Positions 9,211-17,422 of a stretch of 55,031 nucleotides of DNA are shown piece by piece. The DNA is from Pedobacter borealis DSM 19626 (GTDB lineage Bacteria > Bacteroidota > Bacteroidia > Sphingobacteriales > Sphingobacteriaceae), in assembly GCF_000708285.2 (NCBI RefSeq), contig NZ_JAUG01000098.1, forward strand, positions 1-55,031. The letters are read 5' to 3'. Position 1 is the first letter of the stretch, and each line of letters begins with the position of its first letter. A model generated the notes under the pieces. The model ran no database searches, was not told the DNA's origin, and saw only the letters and a program-made list of their open reading frames with translations. The translations under genes and the position numbers were made by a program.

Positions 9211-9810
9211 CTAATCCATTAAACCGTTTATCTTTTCGTTAAGTTCTTTTAAAGGCTTGGCGAATACGCTGTCGTTCATCTTTTTCCCGATGTAGATAAA
9301 CGGTATGCCGACTAGCATAAGCAAGACCATCTGAATGAAAAAATGTGGTAAACTGAATACCTTCTCAAAGGTTTGATGTACATATAACCGATATGCCAGT
9401 AGACCGGTCGGACCTGCCAGCGGGATAAAAATGTAGCTGTAAATGATTTCCCCTCTTAATATCCGCTTAATGGCCGTTAGATTGTTGATCAAAACCTGTT
9501 TTGTATTGGTGTTATAGTCTACGCTGGTCTTGATTTTTTTGAAGTTATTTAAGCCCATAGCCCTAAAAATTTCATAGGTGATAAATGAAAAGACCAAGAG
9601 GTATTTTAAATCGCCTTTTACAAAAAACGCCATTGTTAAAGTGGGTATGTCGATAATCCTGATCCATCTTAATTTCCATTTCAGCTTAAATAATAAATCC
9701 TGTAAAAGGCTGTGCGATTTTTCATCTATGGTAATATTGGCAATGGCGGTCTTCTCCACTTCTGAGTTAAACTCTACGCTCAGGTTTTTCCATTCTTGTT
9801 CCAGGTCCAT
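9211..9810 (-). CDS. Membrane protein partner of the ECF sigma factor
   Basis: A 199-residue protein of no family I can name. A soluble N-terminal part of about 45 residues is followed by paired hydrophobic segments near residues 50-82 and 120-175, and the C-terminus is amphipathic (PLKELNEKINGLM). It starts one base after the stop of the ECF sigma gene, so translational coupling is likely. Genes in this position often encode anti-sigma factors, and a short cytoplasmic N-terminus plus membrane helices fits that, but no zinc-binding anti-sigma motif (HxxxCxxC) is present. Anti-sigma function is therefore inference from position. Confidence 0.65.
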   Translation of the reverse strand: MDLEQEWKNLSVEFNSEVEKTAIANITIDEKSHSLLQDLLFKLKWKLRWIRIIDIPTLTMAFFVKGDLKYLLVFSFITYEIFRAMGLNNFKKIKTSVDYNTNTKQVLINNLTAIKRILRGEIIYSYIFIPLAGPTGLLAYRLYVHQTFEKVFSLPHFFIQMVLLMLVGIPFIYIGKKMNDSVFAKPLKELNEKINGLMD

Positions 9811-9811
9811 A

Positions 9812-10288
9812 TTATTTTCGGGTTAGGAGGGTGGTTAATTGTTGTTTAATCCGGTGCAGTTTTACGTTGGCGTGGTTTCTTGATAGGCCTATCATCTCGC
9901 TTATTTCGGTATTGTCGAAACCATCCAGATGGAGCATGATTATACTTCGGTCTATTTCGGTTAATTGTTTTATGCAACGGTAAAGCCAATCGGCGCGTTC
10001 TGATAATTCGGGCGGCTCAAAAAAGTGGTCGAAAGCACTTTGTTCCTTTGTGCGGTTGTGCTTTTTTTGCCTGCTCAAAAAAGAAAGTGAAACATTTAAA
10101 CTGAGCTTGTACAGCCAGGTAGAAAACTTAGCATCGCCTTTAAATCTGCCATAAGCACTCCAGCTTTGAAAAACGATTTCTTGATACAAATCTTTGCGGT
10201 CCTCTTCATCATCTGCATAAAGGTTTACCATTTTATAGATAATGCCTTTATGTACTTCCAGTTTGTCGAGATAAGATTTTTCAATCAT
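9812..10288 (-). CDS. ECF-type RNA polymerase sigma factor
   Basis: A 158-residue sigma-70 family regulator. Region 2 lies at about residues 18-75 (DLYQEIVFQSWSAYGRF, AKFSTWLYKLSLNVSLSFL) and region 4 at about 100-155 (LTEIDRSIIMLHLDGF, then the helix-turn-helix EISEMIGLSRNHANVKLHR). Regions 1 and 3 are absent, as in ECF sigmas. It directs RNA polymerase to a stimulus-specific promoter set. It sits between a 59-aa gene 10 bases upstream and a membrane-protein gene 1 base downstream, a likely three-gene operon. The signal it responds to cannot be read from the sequence. Confidence 0.92.
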   Translation of the reverse strand: MIEKSYLDKLEVHKGIIYKMVNLYADDEEDRKDLYQEIVFQSWSAYGRFKGDAKFSTWLYKLSLNVSLSFLSRQKKHNRTKEQSAFDHFFEPPELSERADWLYRCIKQLTEIDRSIIMLHLDGFDNTEISEMIGLSRNHANVKLHRIKQQLTTLLTRK

Positions 10289-10298
10289 ATGCTATTGC

Positions 10299-10478
10299 CT
10301 ACCTGCTTTTCGATAATTGATTCGACTTGAATGCTTTCTGGTACTGGTAAATTCCGAGGATTAACGAAATTGCAGCCACCGTTAATAAGAAATACTTGGT
10401 ATAGCCTTGAACGCCTGTGGTATTCGCGACAATACTTAAAAATGCAGCGATACCTAATTTTGAGTTGTTATTTTCCAT
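10299..10478 (-). CDS. Small membrane protein, 59 aa, leading the sigma operon
   Basis: ATG at 10478 opens a 59-codon frame ending in TAG at 10299, only 10 bases before the ECF sigma start. The product begins MENNNSKLGIAAFLSIVANT, has a hydrophobic helix at about residues 29-43 (YFLLTVAAISLILGIY) and ends with a basic tail (KAFKSNQLSKSR). It has one confident membrane segment and possibly a weaker one near the N-terminus. It is not a recognised family. The tight spacing and clean frame argue for a real gene, perhaps a small regulator or accessory of the sigma system (inference). Confidence 0.6.
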   Translation of the reverse strand: MENNNSKLGIAAFLSIVANTTGVQGYTKYFLLTVAAISLILGIYQYQKAFKSNQLSKSR

Positions 10479-10542
10479 TGCTAATTTAATTGATTTGAAC
10501 AGTTAATATGTAGGAGTACGGAAAAATTACAGCAATCGAAAA

Positions 10543-12207
10543 TTAATTTTCTAAGTACCTTTTAGAATAAGTAATCCCCATTAAATCGTAGCGTTTAAAC
10601 TGTGTTTTTAGCCTTTTTTGAAAATCTGGATAATTCCGTTTTTCTTTCGGACTCCATAAAATTTCGCTCAAGGCATCTAATCTTGGAAAAAGCAGGTATT
10701 GTACTTTTGCCGGATTGGTAATGTACTCACTCCATAAACAGCCCTGTGCGCCCCAAATGTATTTAGCCTGCTCGGCACTTAATTCAGCCGGTACGGGTTC
10801 ATAATTGTAAACATCAATTAAGGGCGAAAACTTATTTGCAGCCAAGCTATCTTCTTTTACAAACTGACCATGATTGAAATACATCTTATCTTCAGGTGTC
10901 ATAATGGCTTTGTGGTTTTGTTTTGCCGCATCTATACCACCTTTTTCGCCTTGCCAGCTCATTACAACTGCATTCGGGGCTAAACCACCCTGTAAAATTT
11001 CGTTCCAACCGATAATGGTTTTGCCTTTACTGTTTACAAATTTTTCCATCCTGCGGATGAAATAACTCTGTAACTCACTTTCATTTTTCAAACCATTGGC
11101 TTTCATAATCTGTTGCGAAACAGCAGATTGTTTCCACCATACTTTAGAGGCTTCATCGCCACCAATGTGGATGTATTGCGAGGGGAACAAAGCCATTACC
11201 TCAGTTAATACATTTTCCAGAAACTTAAAAGTTGTGTCAGACGCTTGAAGTACATTGTTGTATTTGTTCATCATTCCCCAGGTTTGCGCAACTTCATATT
11301 TTTTATCAGGCGTTGTTCCCAACTCTGGGTAAGCAGCCAATAAGGCCATGCTGTGTGCAGGCATTTCAATTTCAGGAATAATGGTAATGTAACGTTTAGC
11401 AGCATAATCAACCACATCTTTAATCTGTTCTTGCGTGTAATAACCACCGTGACGGATACCATCGGTTTTAATAACGGCATCTTTTGGCGTAATTTTTACG
11501 TCTGCTGGCAATACCTGATATTTTATGTGCTCGTTTCCTTGTCCGGGCCATAAACCAATAATGCTACCATTTCTCCATGCACCAATTTCCGTAAGCTTAG
11601 GATATTTTTTGATTTCGATCCGCCAGCCATGGTCATCAGTTAAATGCCAATGAAAATAATTCATTTTATGAAGCGCTAGATAATCGATGTACTGTTTTAC
11701 AAAAGCAACATCAAAAAAATGGCGACTTACATCGAGGTGCATGCCTCGATAATCGAAGCGGGGATAATCTATAATAGAAACAGCCGGGATTTGTAATAAT
11801 TGAGATTTTGTCTCAGGTATCAACTGAATTAATGTTTGAATACCGTAAAAAAGTCCATTTTCTGAACATGCATAAACTATTATCTGATAGTTGTTGCTTA
11901 TAAGCTCGTATTCGTTTAAGTTTTTTAATAACCGACTAATTATTTCTAATTTGATTACGTTTTTTTTGTTCGTTGAATTAGGATTAATTCGAAGCTTTAT
12001 ATTATAATATTGTTGAATATAATTTTGCAGAAATAAAGCTGAATTTGATAAAGAATCATTTGAAATAATTTCTGTGTGTTGATCAATGATAAATTTTTCC
12101 GTGTTTTTTCCTGTTTTAATACTTACAGGTTGTGGGATTATGTTTACTTCCTGTGCAGAAAGTTTAAACGAAATAATTGATAAAAACAAAAAGATAAATT
12201 TCTTCAT
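10543..12207 (-). CDS. Beta-N-acetylhexosaminidase, glycoside hydrolase family 20
   Basis: Removes terminal beta-linked GlcNAc or GalNAc from glycans. The 554-residue protein has a signal peptide (residues 1-18, ending KLSAQ), a GH20b-type N-terminal domain (about 20-145) and the catalytic barrel (about 148-510). Diagnostic motifs are YRGMHLDVSRHFF, HWHLTDDHGWRIEIKKYPKL, and IHIGGDEASKVWW, which holds the catalytic Asp351-Glu352 pair. No lipobox is seen, so it is probably periplasmic. It stands alone with over 300 bases upstream. A role in chitin, host-glycan or peptidoglycan turnover is possible; the sequence does not decide. Confidence 0.94.
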   Translation of the reverse strand: MKKFIFLFLSIISFKLSAQEVNIIPQPVSIKTGKNTEKFIIDQHTEIISNDSLSNSALFLQNYIQQYYNIKLRINPNSTNKKNVIKLEIISRLLKNLNEYELISNNYQIIVYACSENGLFYGIQTLIQLIPETKSQLLQIPAVSIIDYPRFDYRGMHLDVSRHFFDVAFVKQYIDYLALHKMNYFHWHLTDDHGWRIEIKKYPKLTEIGAWRNGSIIGLWPGQGNEHIKYQVLPADVKITPKDAVIKTDGIRHGGYYTQEQIKDVVDYAAKRYITIIPEIEMPAHSMALLAAYPELGTTPDKKYEVAQTWGMMNKYNNVLQASDTTFKFLENVLTEVMALFPSQYIHIGGDEASKVWWKQSAVSQQIMKANGLKNESELQSYFIRRMEKFVNSKGKTIIGWNEILQGGLAPNAVVMSWQGEKGGIDAAKQNHKAIMTPEDKMYFNHGQFVKEDSLAANKFSPLIDVYNYEPVPAELSAEQAKYIWGAQGCLWSEYITNPAKVQYLLFPRLDALSEILWSPKEKRNYPDFQKRLKTQFKRYDLMGITYSKRYLEN

Positions 12208-13126
12208 TATAAGGGATTTTCCTTTTCAAAAGTAATAATTATAGACGGATGAAAGGGAAGGTTTGGTAGAACGAAAACTTATGTTACATAAACCCGATAG
12301 GATGAATGCCGTTTTTCACGGTAGAAAGTATAGCGGGGCAGGAGTTGCCGATGAGCAGTTGCTTTGGTTTTCTAATTATTATTTACCATATAAGGCATTT
12401 GAGAAAATATAAGCTCTTGTCGTGTTTTTAATTGCATTAATGAGATTGCTTCGTCGGCTGAAAAAGCCTTCTCGCAATGACGATTCATCAAGGAAATCCG
12501 TGCACTCCGTGTTTGCGTGGCTATAATACCGATGAGCAGTTGCTTTGGTTTTCTAATTATTATTTACCATATAAGGCATTTGAGAAAATATAAGCTCAAG
12601 TCTTGCTCAATTGTATTAATAAGATTGCTTCGGCTCGCTCAATCCCTGCCTCGCAATGACGATTGATGGGAGAAAGTCCGTGCACTCCGTGTTTGCGTGG
12701 CTATAATACCGATGAGCAGTTGCTTTGGTTTTCTAATTATTATTTACCATATAAGGCATTTGAGAAAATATAAGCTCAAGTCTTGCTCAATTGTATTAAT
12801 AAGATTGCTTCGGCTCGCTCAATCCCTGCCTCGCAATGACGATTGATGGGAGAAAGTCCGTGCACTCCGTGTTTCCGTGGCTATAATACCGATGAGCGGT
12901 TGCTTTCGTTTTCAAATTGTTATTTACCATGTAGGCATTTAAGAAAATATAAGCTCAAGTCTTGCTCAATTGTATTAATAAGATTGCTTCGTCGGCTGAA
13001 AAAGCCTTCTCGCAATGACGATTCATCAAGGAAATCCGTGCGCTCAGTGTTTCCGTGGCAAAAAAATAATCAAAAAAAATCCCGATAACTTTCGCTATCG
13101 GGATTAATATGATCAGTTAAAAAGAA
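12208..13126. repeat. 180-bp tandem repeat array, about four copies
   Basis: This gap holds no credible gene. The phrase GATGAGC(A/G)GTTGCTTT starts copies at 12350, 12531, 12711 and 12891, giving spacings of 181, 180 and 180 bases; the last copy ends near 13060. Copies 2 and 3 are almost identical. Copies 1 and 4 share a variant middle (TCGGCTGAAAAAGCCTTCTCG) and the start ATTCATCAAGGAAATCCGTGC. Each unit contains the fragment AGATTGCTTCG...CGCAATGACGA, also seen inverted and degraded at about 34206-34256. A short ORF on the plus strand at 12843-13088 lies inside the repeats and is taken as spurious. Confidence 0.85.
13079..13104 (-). terminator. Intrinsic terminator of rpsA
   Basis: ATCCCGATA and TATCGGGAT form a 9-bp stem with an 8-base loop, and on the minus strand the stem is followed directly by eight T's. 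It begins 22 bases after the rpsA stop. This is a textbook intrinsic terminator. Confidence 0.93.
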
Positions 13127-15061
13127 CTAGCCTTTTTTAGCTTTGCTTTCTTCGCCTTCTAATTGCGATTTCAATTGAGCCAATACGTCTAAGTCTCCTA
13201 AAGTAGATTTCTCTACAGAATCTTTAACTTTTTTAACCGCAGTTACAGCAGCTTTAGCTTCTTTTTTCTTAGTTGCTCTTTCTTCAGCAACAGCTTCAGC
13301 TTTAACTTCTTCCCAAATACGGGCGTGAGAAACAACGATGCGTTTAGCTTCTTTGTTAAACTCGATGATTTTGAAGTCGTTAGTTTCTTCAGCTTTAACT
13401 GATGTACCATCTTCTTTAACCATGTGTTTAGTTGGTACGAAACCTTCTACACCATATGGTAAAGCAATAACAGCACCTTTATCAGTTACTTTAACAACTG
13501 TACCTTGGTGAACCGAATCTAAAGTGAAGATCGTTTCGAAAGTATCCCAAGGGTTTTCTTCCAATTGTTTGTGACCTAAGCTTAATTTACGGTTATCAAC
13601 ATCAAGTTCTAAAACAACAACGTCTAATACATCACCAACTTTAGTGAATTCGTTAGGGTGGTTTACTTTTTTAGACCAAGATAAATCAGAGATGTGGATT
13701 AAACCATCAATACCTTCTTCGATTTCAACAAAAACACCGAAGTTAGTCATGTTTTTAACAGTTGCTTGGTGCTTGCTTCCAACTGGGAATTTAGCAGCAA
13801 CTTCTTGCCATGGATCGTTAGATAATTGTTTAATACCTAAGCTCATTTTGCGCTCGTCTCTGTCTAAAGTTAAAACTTCAGCTTCGATCTCATCACCAAC
13901 TTTTAAGAATTCTTGTGGATTTCTTAAGTTTTGTGACCAGCTCATTTCAGAAACGTGGATTAAACCTTCAACACCTGGGATGATTTCTAAGAAAGCACCG
14001 TAATCTGCAACAGTTACGATTTTTCCTTTTACTTTAGAACCAACTTGGATGTCGGTGCTTAAGTTCTCCCAAGGGTGTGGAGTTAATTGTTTCAAGCCTA
14101 AAGCGATACGTTTTTTCTCATCATCGAAATCTAAAACAACCACGTTGATTTTTTCATCTAATGATAATACTTCTTTTGGATGCTCTATGCGGCCCCAAGA
14201 AATATCAGTAATGTGAAGTAAACCATCAACACCACCTAAATCGATGAACACACCGAAATCAGTAATGTTTTTAACAGTACCTTCCAATACCTGACCTTTT
14301 TCTAATTTAGAAACGATCTCTACTTTTTGGCTTTCTAAATCATCTTCAATTAACACTTTATGAGAAACGACTACGTTTTTAAACTCATGGTTAATTTTAA
14401 CAACTTTGAATTCCATTGTTTTACCCACGTATACATCGTAATCGCGGATAGGTTTAATATCAATTTGAGATCCTGGTAAGAAAGCTTCAACGCCCATGAT
14501 ATCAACAATTAAACCACCTTTAGTACGGCTCTTAACGAAACCGTTGATGATTCTATCATTTTCAAGAGCCTCGTTAATTGCTTCCCATGATCTTTGGGTT
14601 TTTGCTCTTTTGCGAGAAAGGATCAATTGACCGTTAGCATCTTCTGGTGCTTCAACGAAAACGTCAACTGAATCGCCGATTTTAAGATCTGGTGTATCAC
14701 GGAATTCAGAAGTAGAAACTAAACCGTCTGATTTGAAACCTACGTTTAATACTACATCTTTGTTGTTGATTGAAACAACGATACCGCTGATGATTTCACC
14801 TTTAGTGATCTGATTGAATGTTCCAGCATACATATCTTCAAACTTTTTACGGTCTGCATCATTGTAATTACCGAAAACTTTTTCATCTGCATCCCAATCG
14901 AAATCTTCCGATGGTGTAGCCAATGATGATTTGATCGATTCGATCGAAACTGAATCAGCTTCTGATTCAATAGTTTCTTTTTCAGTTAGGCGTCCGCCTT
15001 CTCCCTGAAGTTCAGCTGTTTTAGCTGCTAATTCTTTTTCTGCTACTTGTTTTTTAGCCAT
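13127..15061 (-). CDS. rpsA: 30S ribosomal protein S1
   Basis: Binds mRNA on the small ribosomal subunit and helps start translation. The 644 residues contain six S1 repeats. The first two (from about residues 88 and 172) are divergent. The later four are clear: GTVKNITDFGVFIDLGGVDG, GKIVTVADYGAFLEI, ATVKNMTNFGVFVEI and GTVVKVTDKGAVIALP. An acidic N-terminal extension (about 80 residues) and a Lys/Ala/Glu-rich tail flank them, as in other Bacteroidota S1 proteins. It is a single-gene unit with its own strong terminator. S1 usually represses its own translation; no leader structure could be assigned here. Confidence 0.97.
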   Translation of the reverse strand: MAKKQVAEKELAAKTAELQGEGGRLTEKETIESEADSVSIESIKSSLATPSEDFDWDADEKVFGNYNDADRKKFEDMYAGTFNQITKGEIISGIVVSINNKDVVLNVGFKSDGLVSTSEFRDTPDLKIGDSVDVFVEAPEDANGQLILSRKRAKTQRSWEAINEALENDRIINGFVKSRTKGGLIVDIMGVEAFLPGSQIDIKPIRDYDVYVGKTMEFKVVKINHEFKNVVVSHKVLIEDDLESQKVEIVSKLEKGQVLEGTVKNITDFGVFIDLGGVDGLLHITDISWGRIEHPKEVLSLDEKINVVVLDFDDEKKRIALGLKQLTPHPWENLSTDIQVGSKVKGKIVTVADYGAFLEIIPGVEGLIHVSEMSWSQNLRNPQEFLKVGDEIEAEVLTLDRDERKMSLGIKQLSNDPWQEVAAKFPVGSKHQATVKNMTNFGVFVEIEEGIDGLIHISDLSWSKKVNHPNEFTKVGDVLDVVVLELDVDNRKLSLGHKQLEENPWDTFETIFTLDSVHQGTVVKVTDKGAVIALPYGVEGFVPTKHMVKEDGTSVKAEETNDFKIIEFNKEAKRIVVSHARIWEEVKAEAVAEERATKKKEAKAAVTAVKKVKDSVEKSTLGDLDVLAQLKSQLEGEESKAKKG

Positions 15062-15627
15062 TAATTAATTATCTCCTTTTTCCCCTATTTAGGGACTGCA
15101 AAGGTAAAAATATTTTAATTAATAGAAAAGATTTTTTTAATAAATATTGCTGATTTTTAGCACTTTATAATTCCCCTCCTTTGGAGGGGTGCCTGAAAGG
15201 CGGGGTGGTTATTTAAATTTGTCAGATGCGCTTTTAGAATATGAAACCAATATATAGTGATTTTAAGGTTAATTATTTGAAAATGAGCGCTCCGTATTTC
15301 TTCGGGAGCAGCAGCCCTGCTATCGCTTATAGTCCTCACTACGTTCCGGGCTATTCCGCTCTATCAGGTTTAAAAACAAGGGTTGTGCACAAATACCTAC
15401 CAAACGTTCCTACGGAACGAAACACAAATAACATCGGTTATTTGCTACCTAGCAAGCGTCCCGATGGGACGGCATGTAAAGTTGCTAAAGTTGCCAGATC
15501 GGCTTCAATTTGCAAATCGCCCAATTAGGCGGTGTGTGGTTATTTGTTAAGACTAAGCGTCCCATAGGGACGATTCATGGGTAGAAAAAAAAGTTCCGTA
15601 GGAACGTTTGATGTGATTTTGGAAATT
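15062..15627. repeat. Intergenic stretch with covarying palindromes
   Basis: No credible gene was found. A hairpin CCCCTCCTTTGGAGGGG lies near 15174-15190. Four short palindromes follow: ACGTTCCTACGGAACG (15404-15419), CGTCCCGATGGGACG (15457-15471), CGTCCCATAGGGACG (15558-15572) and GTTCCGTAGGAAC (15593-15605). Their arms change together (GTTCC/GGAAC versus GTCCC/GGGAC). The plus-strand frame 15241-15528 reads through this repeat DNA and is not believed to be a gene. Confidence 0.75.
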
Positions 15628-16608
15628 CTATTTTTTTGTAAAAGTTCCTCTTGTAAAACCTTCGCCAATTAATGTTTGATCATCTCTGATCAATAGCATT
15701 ATGGTGTTCTGCTGATCGTAAAGTTTGATCATATCCCCCTCAATAATGTATTTCGAGGTGAAAATGGAATCAGTATAGGCATCGGTAACGGTTACCGAAT
15801 CTTTCGATTTAAAATTGAAGGTTTTATACTGTATATCTTCGTTGCTTGCAAAAGTACCTGTTACCACTTTTGCCTGTATAAAAGTAATGTAGCAGAAATA
15901 GCCGGTTACCAGAATCACAATTACCGAAAAACCGATCAAAAATTTATTGCCGCTGGCATATTTGATCGAAAAGTATAAAATGGTAATCAGTATTAAGGCC
16001 ACAACCGCAAAAAAGATAATGTTCGTATAATCTTTGTTTTCTTGAGGTACCGATGCCGCAATGTTTGTTTTTTCGGCTGCTGCTTTTACAGGAGAAACCC
16101 TGACCAAAAACTCTTTACTCACCCATCCTTCACCATTGGTAACCTTAATTTTATAAAAGCTGGTATTTGATGAATCGATCACAGCGACATTTTCACCTTT
16201 AGGTAGGTGTCCAACAATTTTGCTTTTCGGATCAGCTTTTTCCCTAACCCTCAAATCATCAGCAGTTGCGCGATACATATCAGTGCTTGTTGCCGTTTGA
16301 GGGGTAGCGGCCGGCTGTGCAGTATTTGGCTGAGGAGTTGATAGTTTAGCAGCAGGAGCAATTTTTTCGATGAAATCTTTGCTTACCCAGCCTTCGCGGT
16401 TTTTAAACTTTACTTTGTAAAACTTGGCATTGCCTGCATCTAAAACCGTAATGTTTTCATTTTGAGCAATATTTCCAATCACCTTGCTTTTCGGATCGCT
16501 ACTTTCCCTTACACGCAATTTGTCTGCCTTAACACGATAAGTTTCTTGTGCATTCAAACGGTTAGTGAAAATAAAAAGAGCGATGAGGAGGAAGAAAATT
16601 CTAGTCAT
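15628..16608 (-). CDS. Membrane protein with two bacterial SH3 domains
   Basis: About 326 residues. A signal peptide (MTRIFFLLIALFIFTNRLNAQ) is followed by two SH3b domains (about residues 22-80 and 110-165). Both have the sequence LRVRE(S/K)(S/A)DPKSK and end in GWVSK(D/E)F, so they are recent duplicates. A Pro/Thr/Ala linker separates them. Two adjacent membrane segments (about 197-217 and 222-243) precede a C-terminal domain of about 80 residues of unknown family. SH3b domains bind peptidoglycan or peptides. I take ATG 16608; the TTG at 16626 adds six residues before the signal peptide. The signal-peptidase-like and TPM genes lie upstream on the same strand (138-base gap), and all may act in the envelope. 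Confidence 0.75.
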   Translation of the reverse strand: MTRIFFLLIALFIFTNRLNAQETYRVKADKLRVRESSDPKSKVIGNIAQNENITVLDAGNAKFYKVKFKNREGWVSKDFIEKIAPAAKLSTPQPNTAQPAATPQTATSTDMYRATADDLRVREKADPKSKIVGHLPKGENVAVIDSSNTSFYKIKVTNGEGWVSKEFLVRVSPVKAAAEKTNIAASVPQENKDYTNIIFFAVVALILITILYFSIKYASGNKFLIGFSVIVILVTGYFCYITFIQAKVVTGTFASNEDIQYKTFNFKSKDSVTVTDAYTDSIFTSKYIIEGDMIKLYDQQNTIMLLIRDDQTLIGEGFTRGTFTKK

Positions 16609-16746
16609 AGGTATGGGATTCTGCAAAGCAGTTTAGTAAATATTGCAACGACGCTAAGAGCAAATATCGTGCTAAGTGAGCCAAAATTATGAAATACTTT
16701 TAATAGGTGAGGATAAGATTGAAAAAAGGGTACAAATCTCCTCCAT

Positions 16747-17403
16747 TTATAGTATTACGCCCAGTAGCTCACTTTTTTTGATAAAACCAATGTATCTAGA
16801 GTCTCTAGCGTTGTTTCTATTGTCTCCAAGCACAAAAAAACTGTCATTTGGAACTAAGGCAGGGCCGAAATTATCCACATTCCACTTCTTAGACCATTGT
16901 TGCTCAATTTGCTCATCGCGGTATACAGGCATTTTTACTTCTTTATATTGGTAAATGCCAGCTTTTTTTGCTTGAGCATCAATAAGATCCATATGTGTCT
17001 CATCTCCAATAGTATACGTGTTTTCTCCAGCTTTTATTTTGCCTGAACCAATTAAGGCGTTATATATTTCATTACTGAAATTATAGCTGTGTTTGGTGTC
17101 GTAATTTTGAAGCATCAACTTGCCGTTTAAATAAACTTCTCCCATCTTTACTTCAATTTTATCTCCAGCGAGAGCACAAAGTCTGTAAATGCAACGCTCA
17201 CCGCTCGTTTTTACCACAATAAGATCACCTCTTTTGGCTTCTTTTAAATTGGATGCCATTACAATCTGATCAACGACAATATTGGGTTCGTTTGCAGCGG
17301 AAACATTCTTGTAGGTGTTAAAAATTCCCAAAAACCTGATGCTGATCCACAAGCATACAAGAAGGATGAAAAATCCTGAAAAAATGAAGATGATCTTTTT
17401 CAT
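16747..17403 (-). CDS. Signal-peptidase-I-like protein (S26) lacking the catalytic Ser-Lys dyad
   Basis: A 218-residue protein with one N-terminal membrane helix (about residues 3-22) and the S26 periplasmic fold. Box E is intact (FFVLGDNRNNARDSRYIG, about 189-205), and box C-like RGDLIVV and box D-like RLCALAGDKIEV are visible. The Ser-x-Met-x-Pro-Thr box is replaced by SAANEPN (residues 35-41), with Ala37 where the nucleophile should be. The general-base Lys before the Arg of box D is Tyr73. So the dyad is absent and cleavage by the usual mechanism is unlikely. I recall Bacteroidota S26 homologues with a similar N-E-P-T box, so this may be a family trait. It starts 19 bases after the TPM-domain gene stop, in one operon. 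Confidence 0.8.
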   Translation of the reverse strand: MKKIIFIFSGFFILLVCLWISIRFLGIFNTYKNVSAANEPNIVVDQIVMASNLKEAKRGDLIVVKTSGERCIYRLCALAGDKIEVKMGEVYLNGKLMLQNYDTKHSYNFSNEIYNALIGSGKIKAGENTYTIGDETHMDLIDAQAKKAGIYQYKEVKMPVYRDEQIEQQWSKKWNVDNFGPALVPNDSFFVLGDNRNNARDSRYIGFIKKSELLGVIL

Positions 17404-17422
17404 AGTTTATTTTTTTAATCAA

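Noticed and set aside
9211..9810. The membrane protein after the sigma factor as a classic zinc-binding anti-sigma factor
   Set aside because: No HxxxCxxC motif or FecR domain is present; only position supports the idea, so it was left as an unnamed partner.
12350..13060. The 180-bp repeats considered as a CRISPR array
   Set aside because: Whole units are repeated, without short constant repeats and unique spacers of 25-45 bases, and no cas gene is present.
12843..13088. An 81-codon frame at the end of the 180-bp tandem repeats
   Set aside because: It lies inside non-coding repeat units, is not kept open in the other copies in a protein-like way, and runs into the rpsA terminator.
15241..15528. 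A 95-codon plus-strand frame between rpsA and the SH3b gene
   Set aside because: It reads through interspersed palindromes and translates repeat DNA. I know similar frames as spurious entries; there is no domain and no sensible start context.
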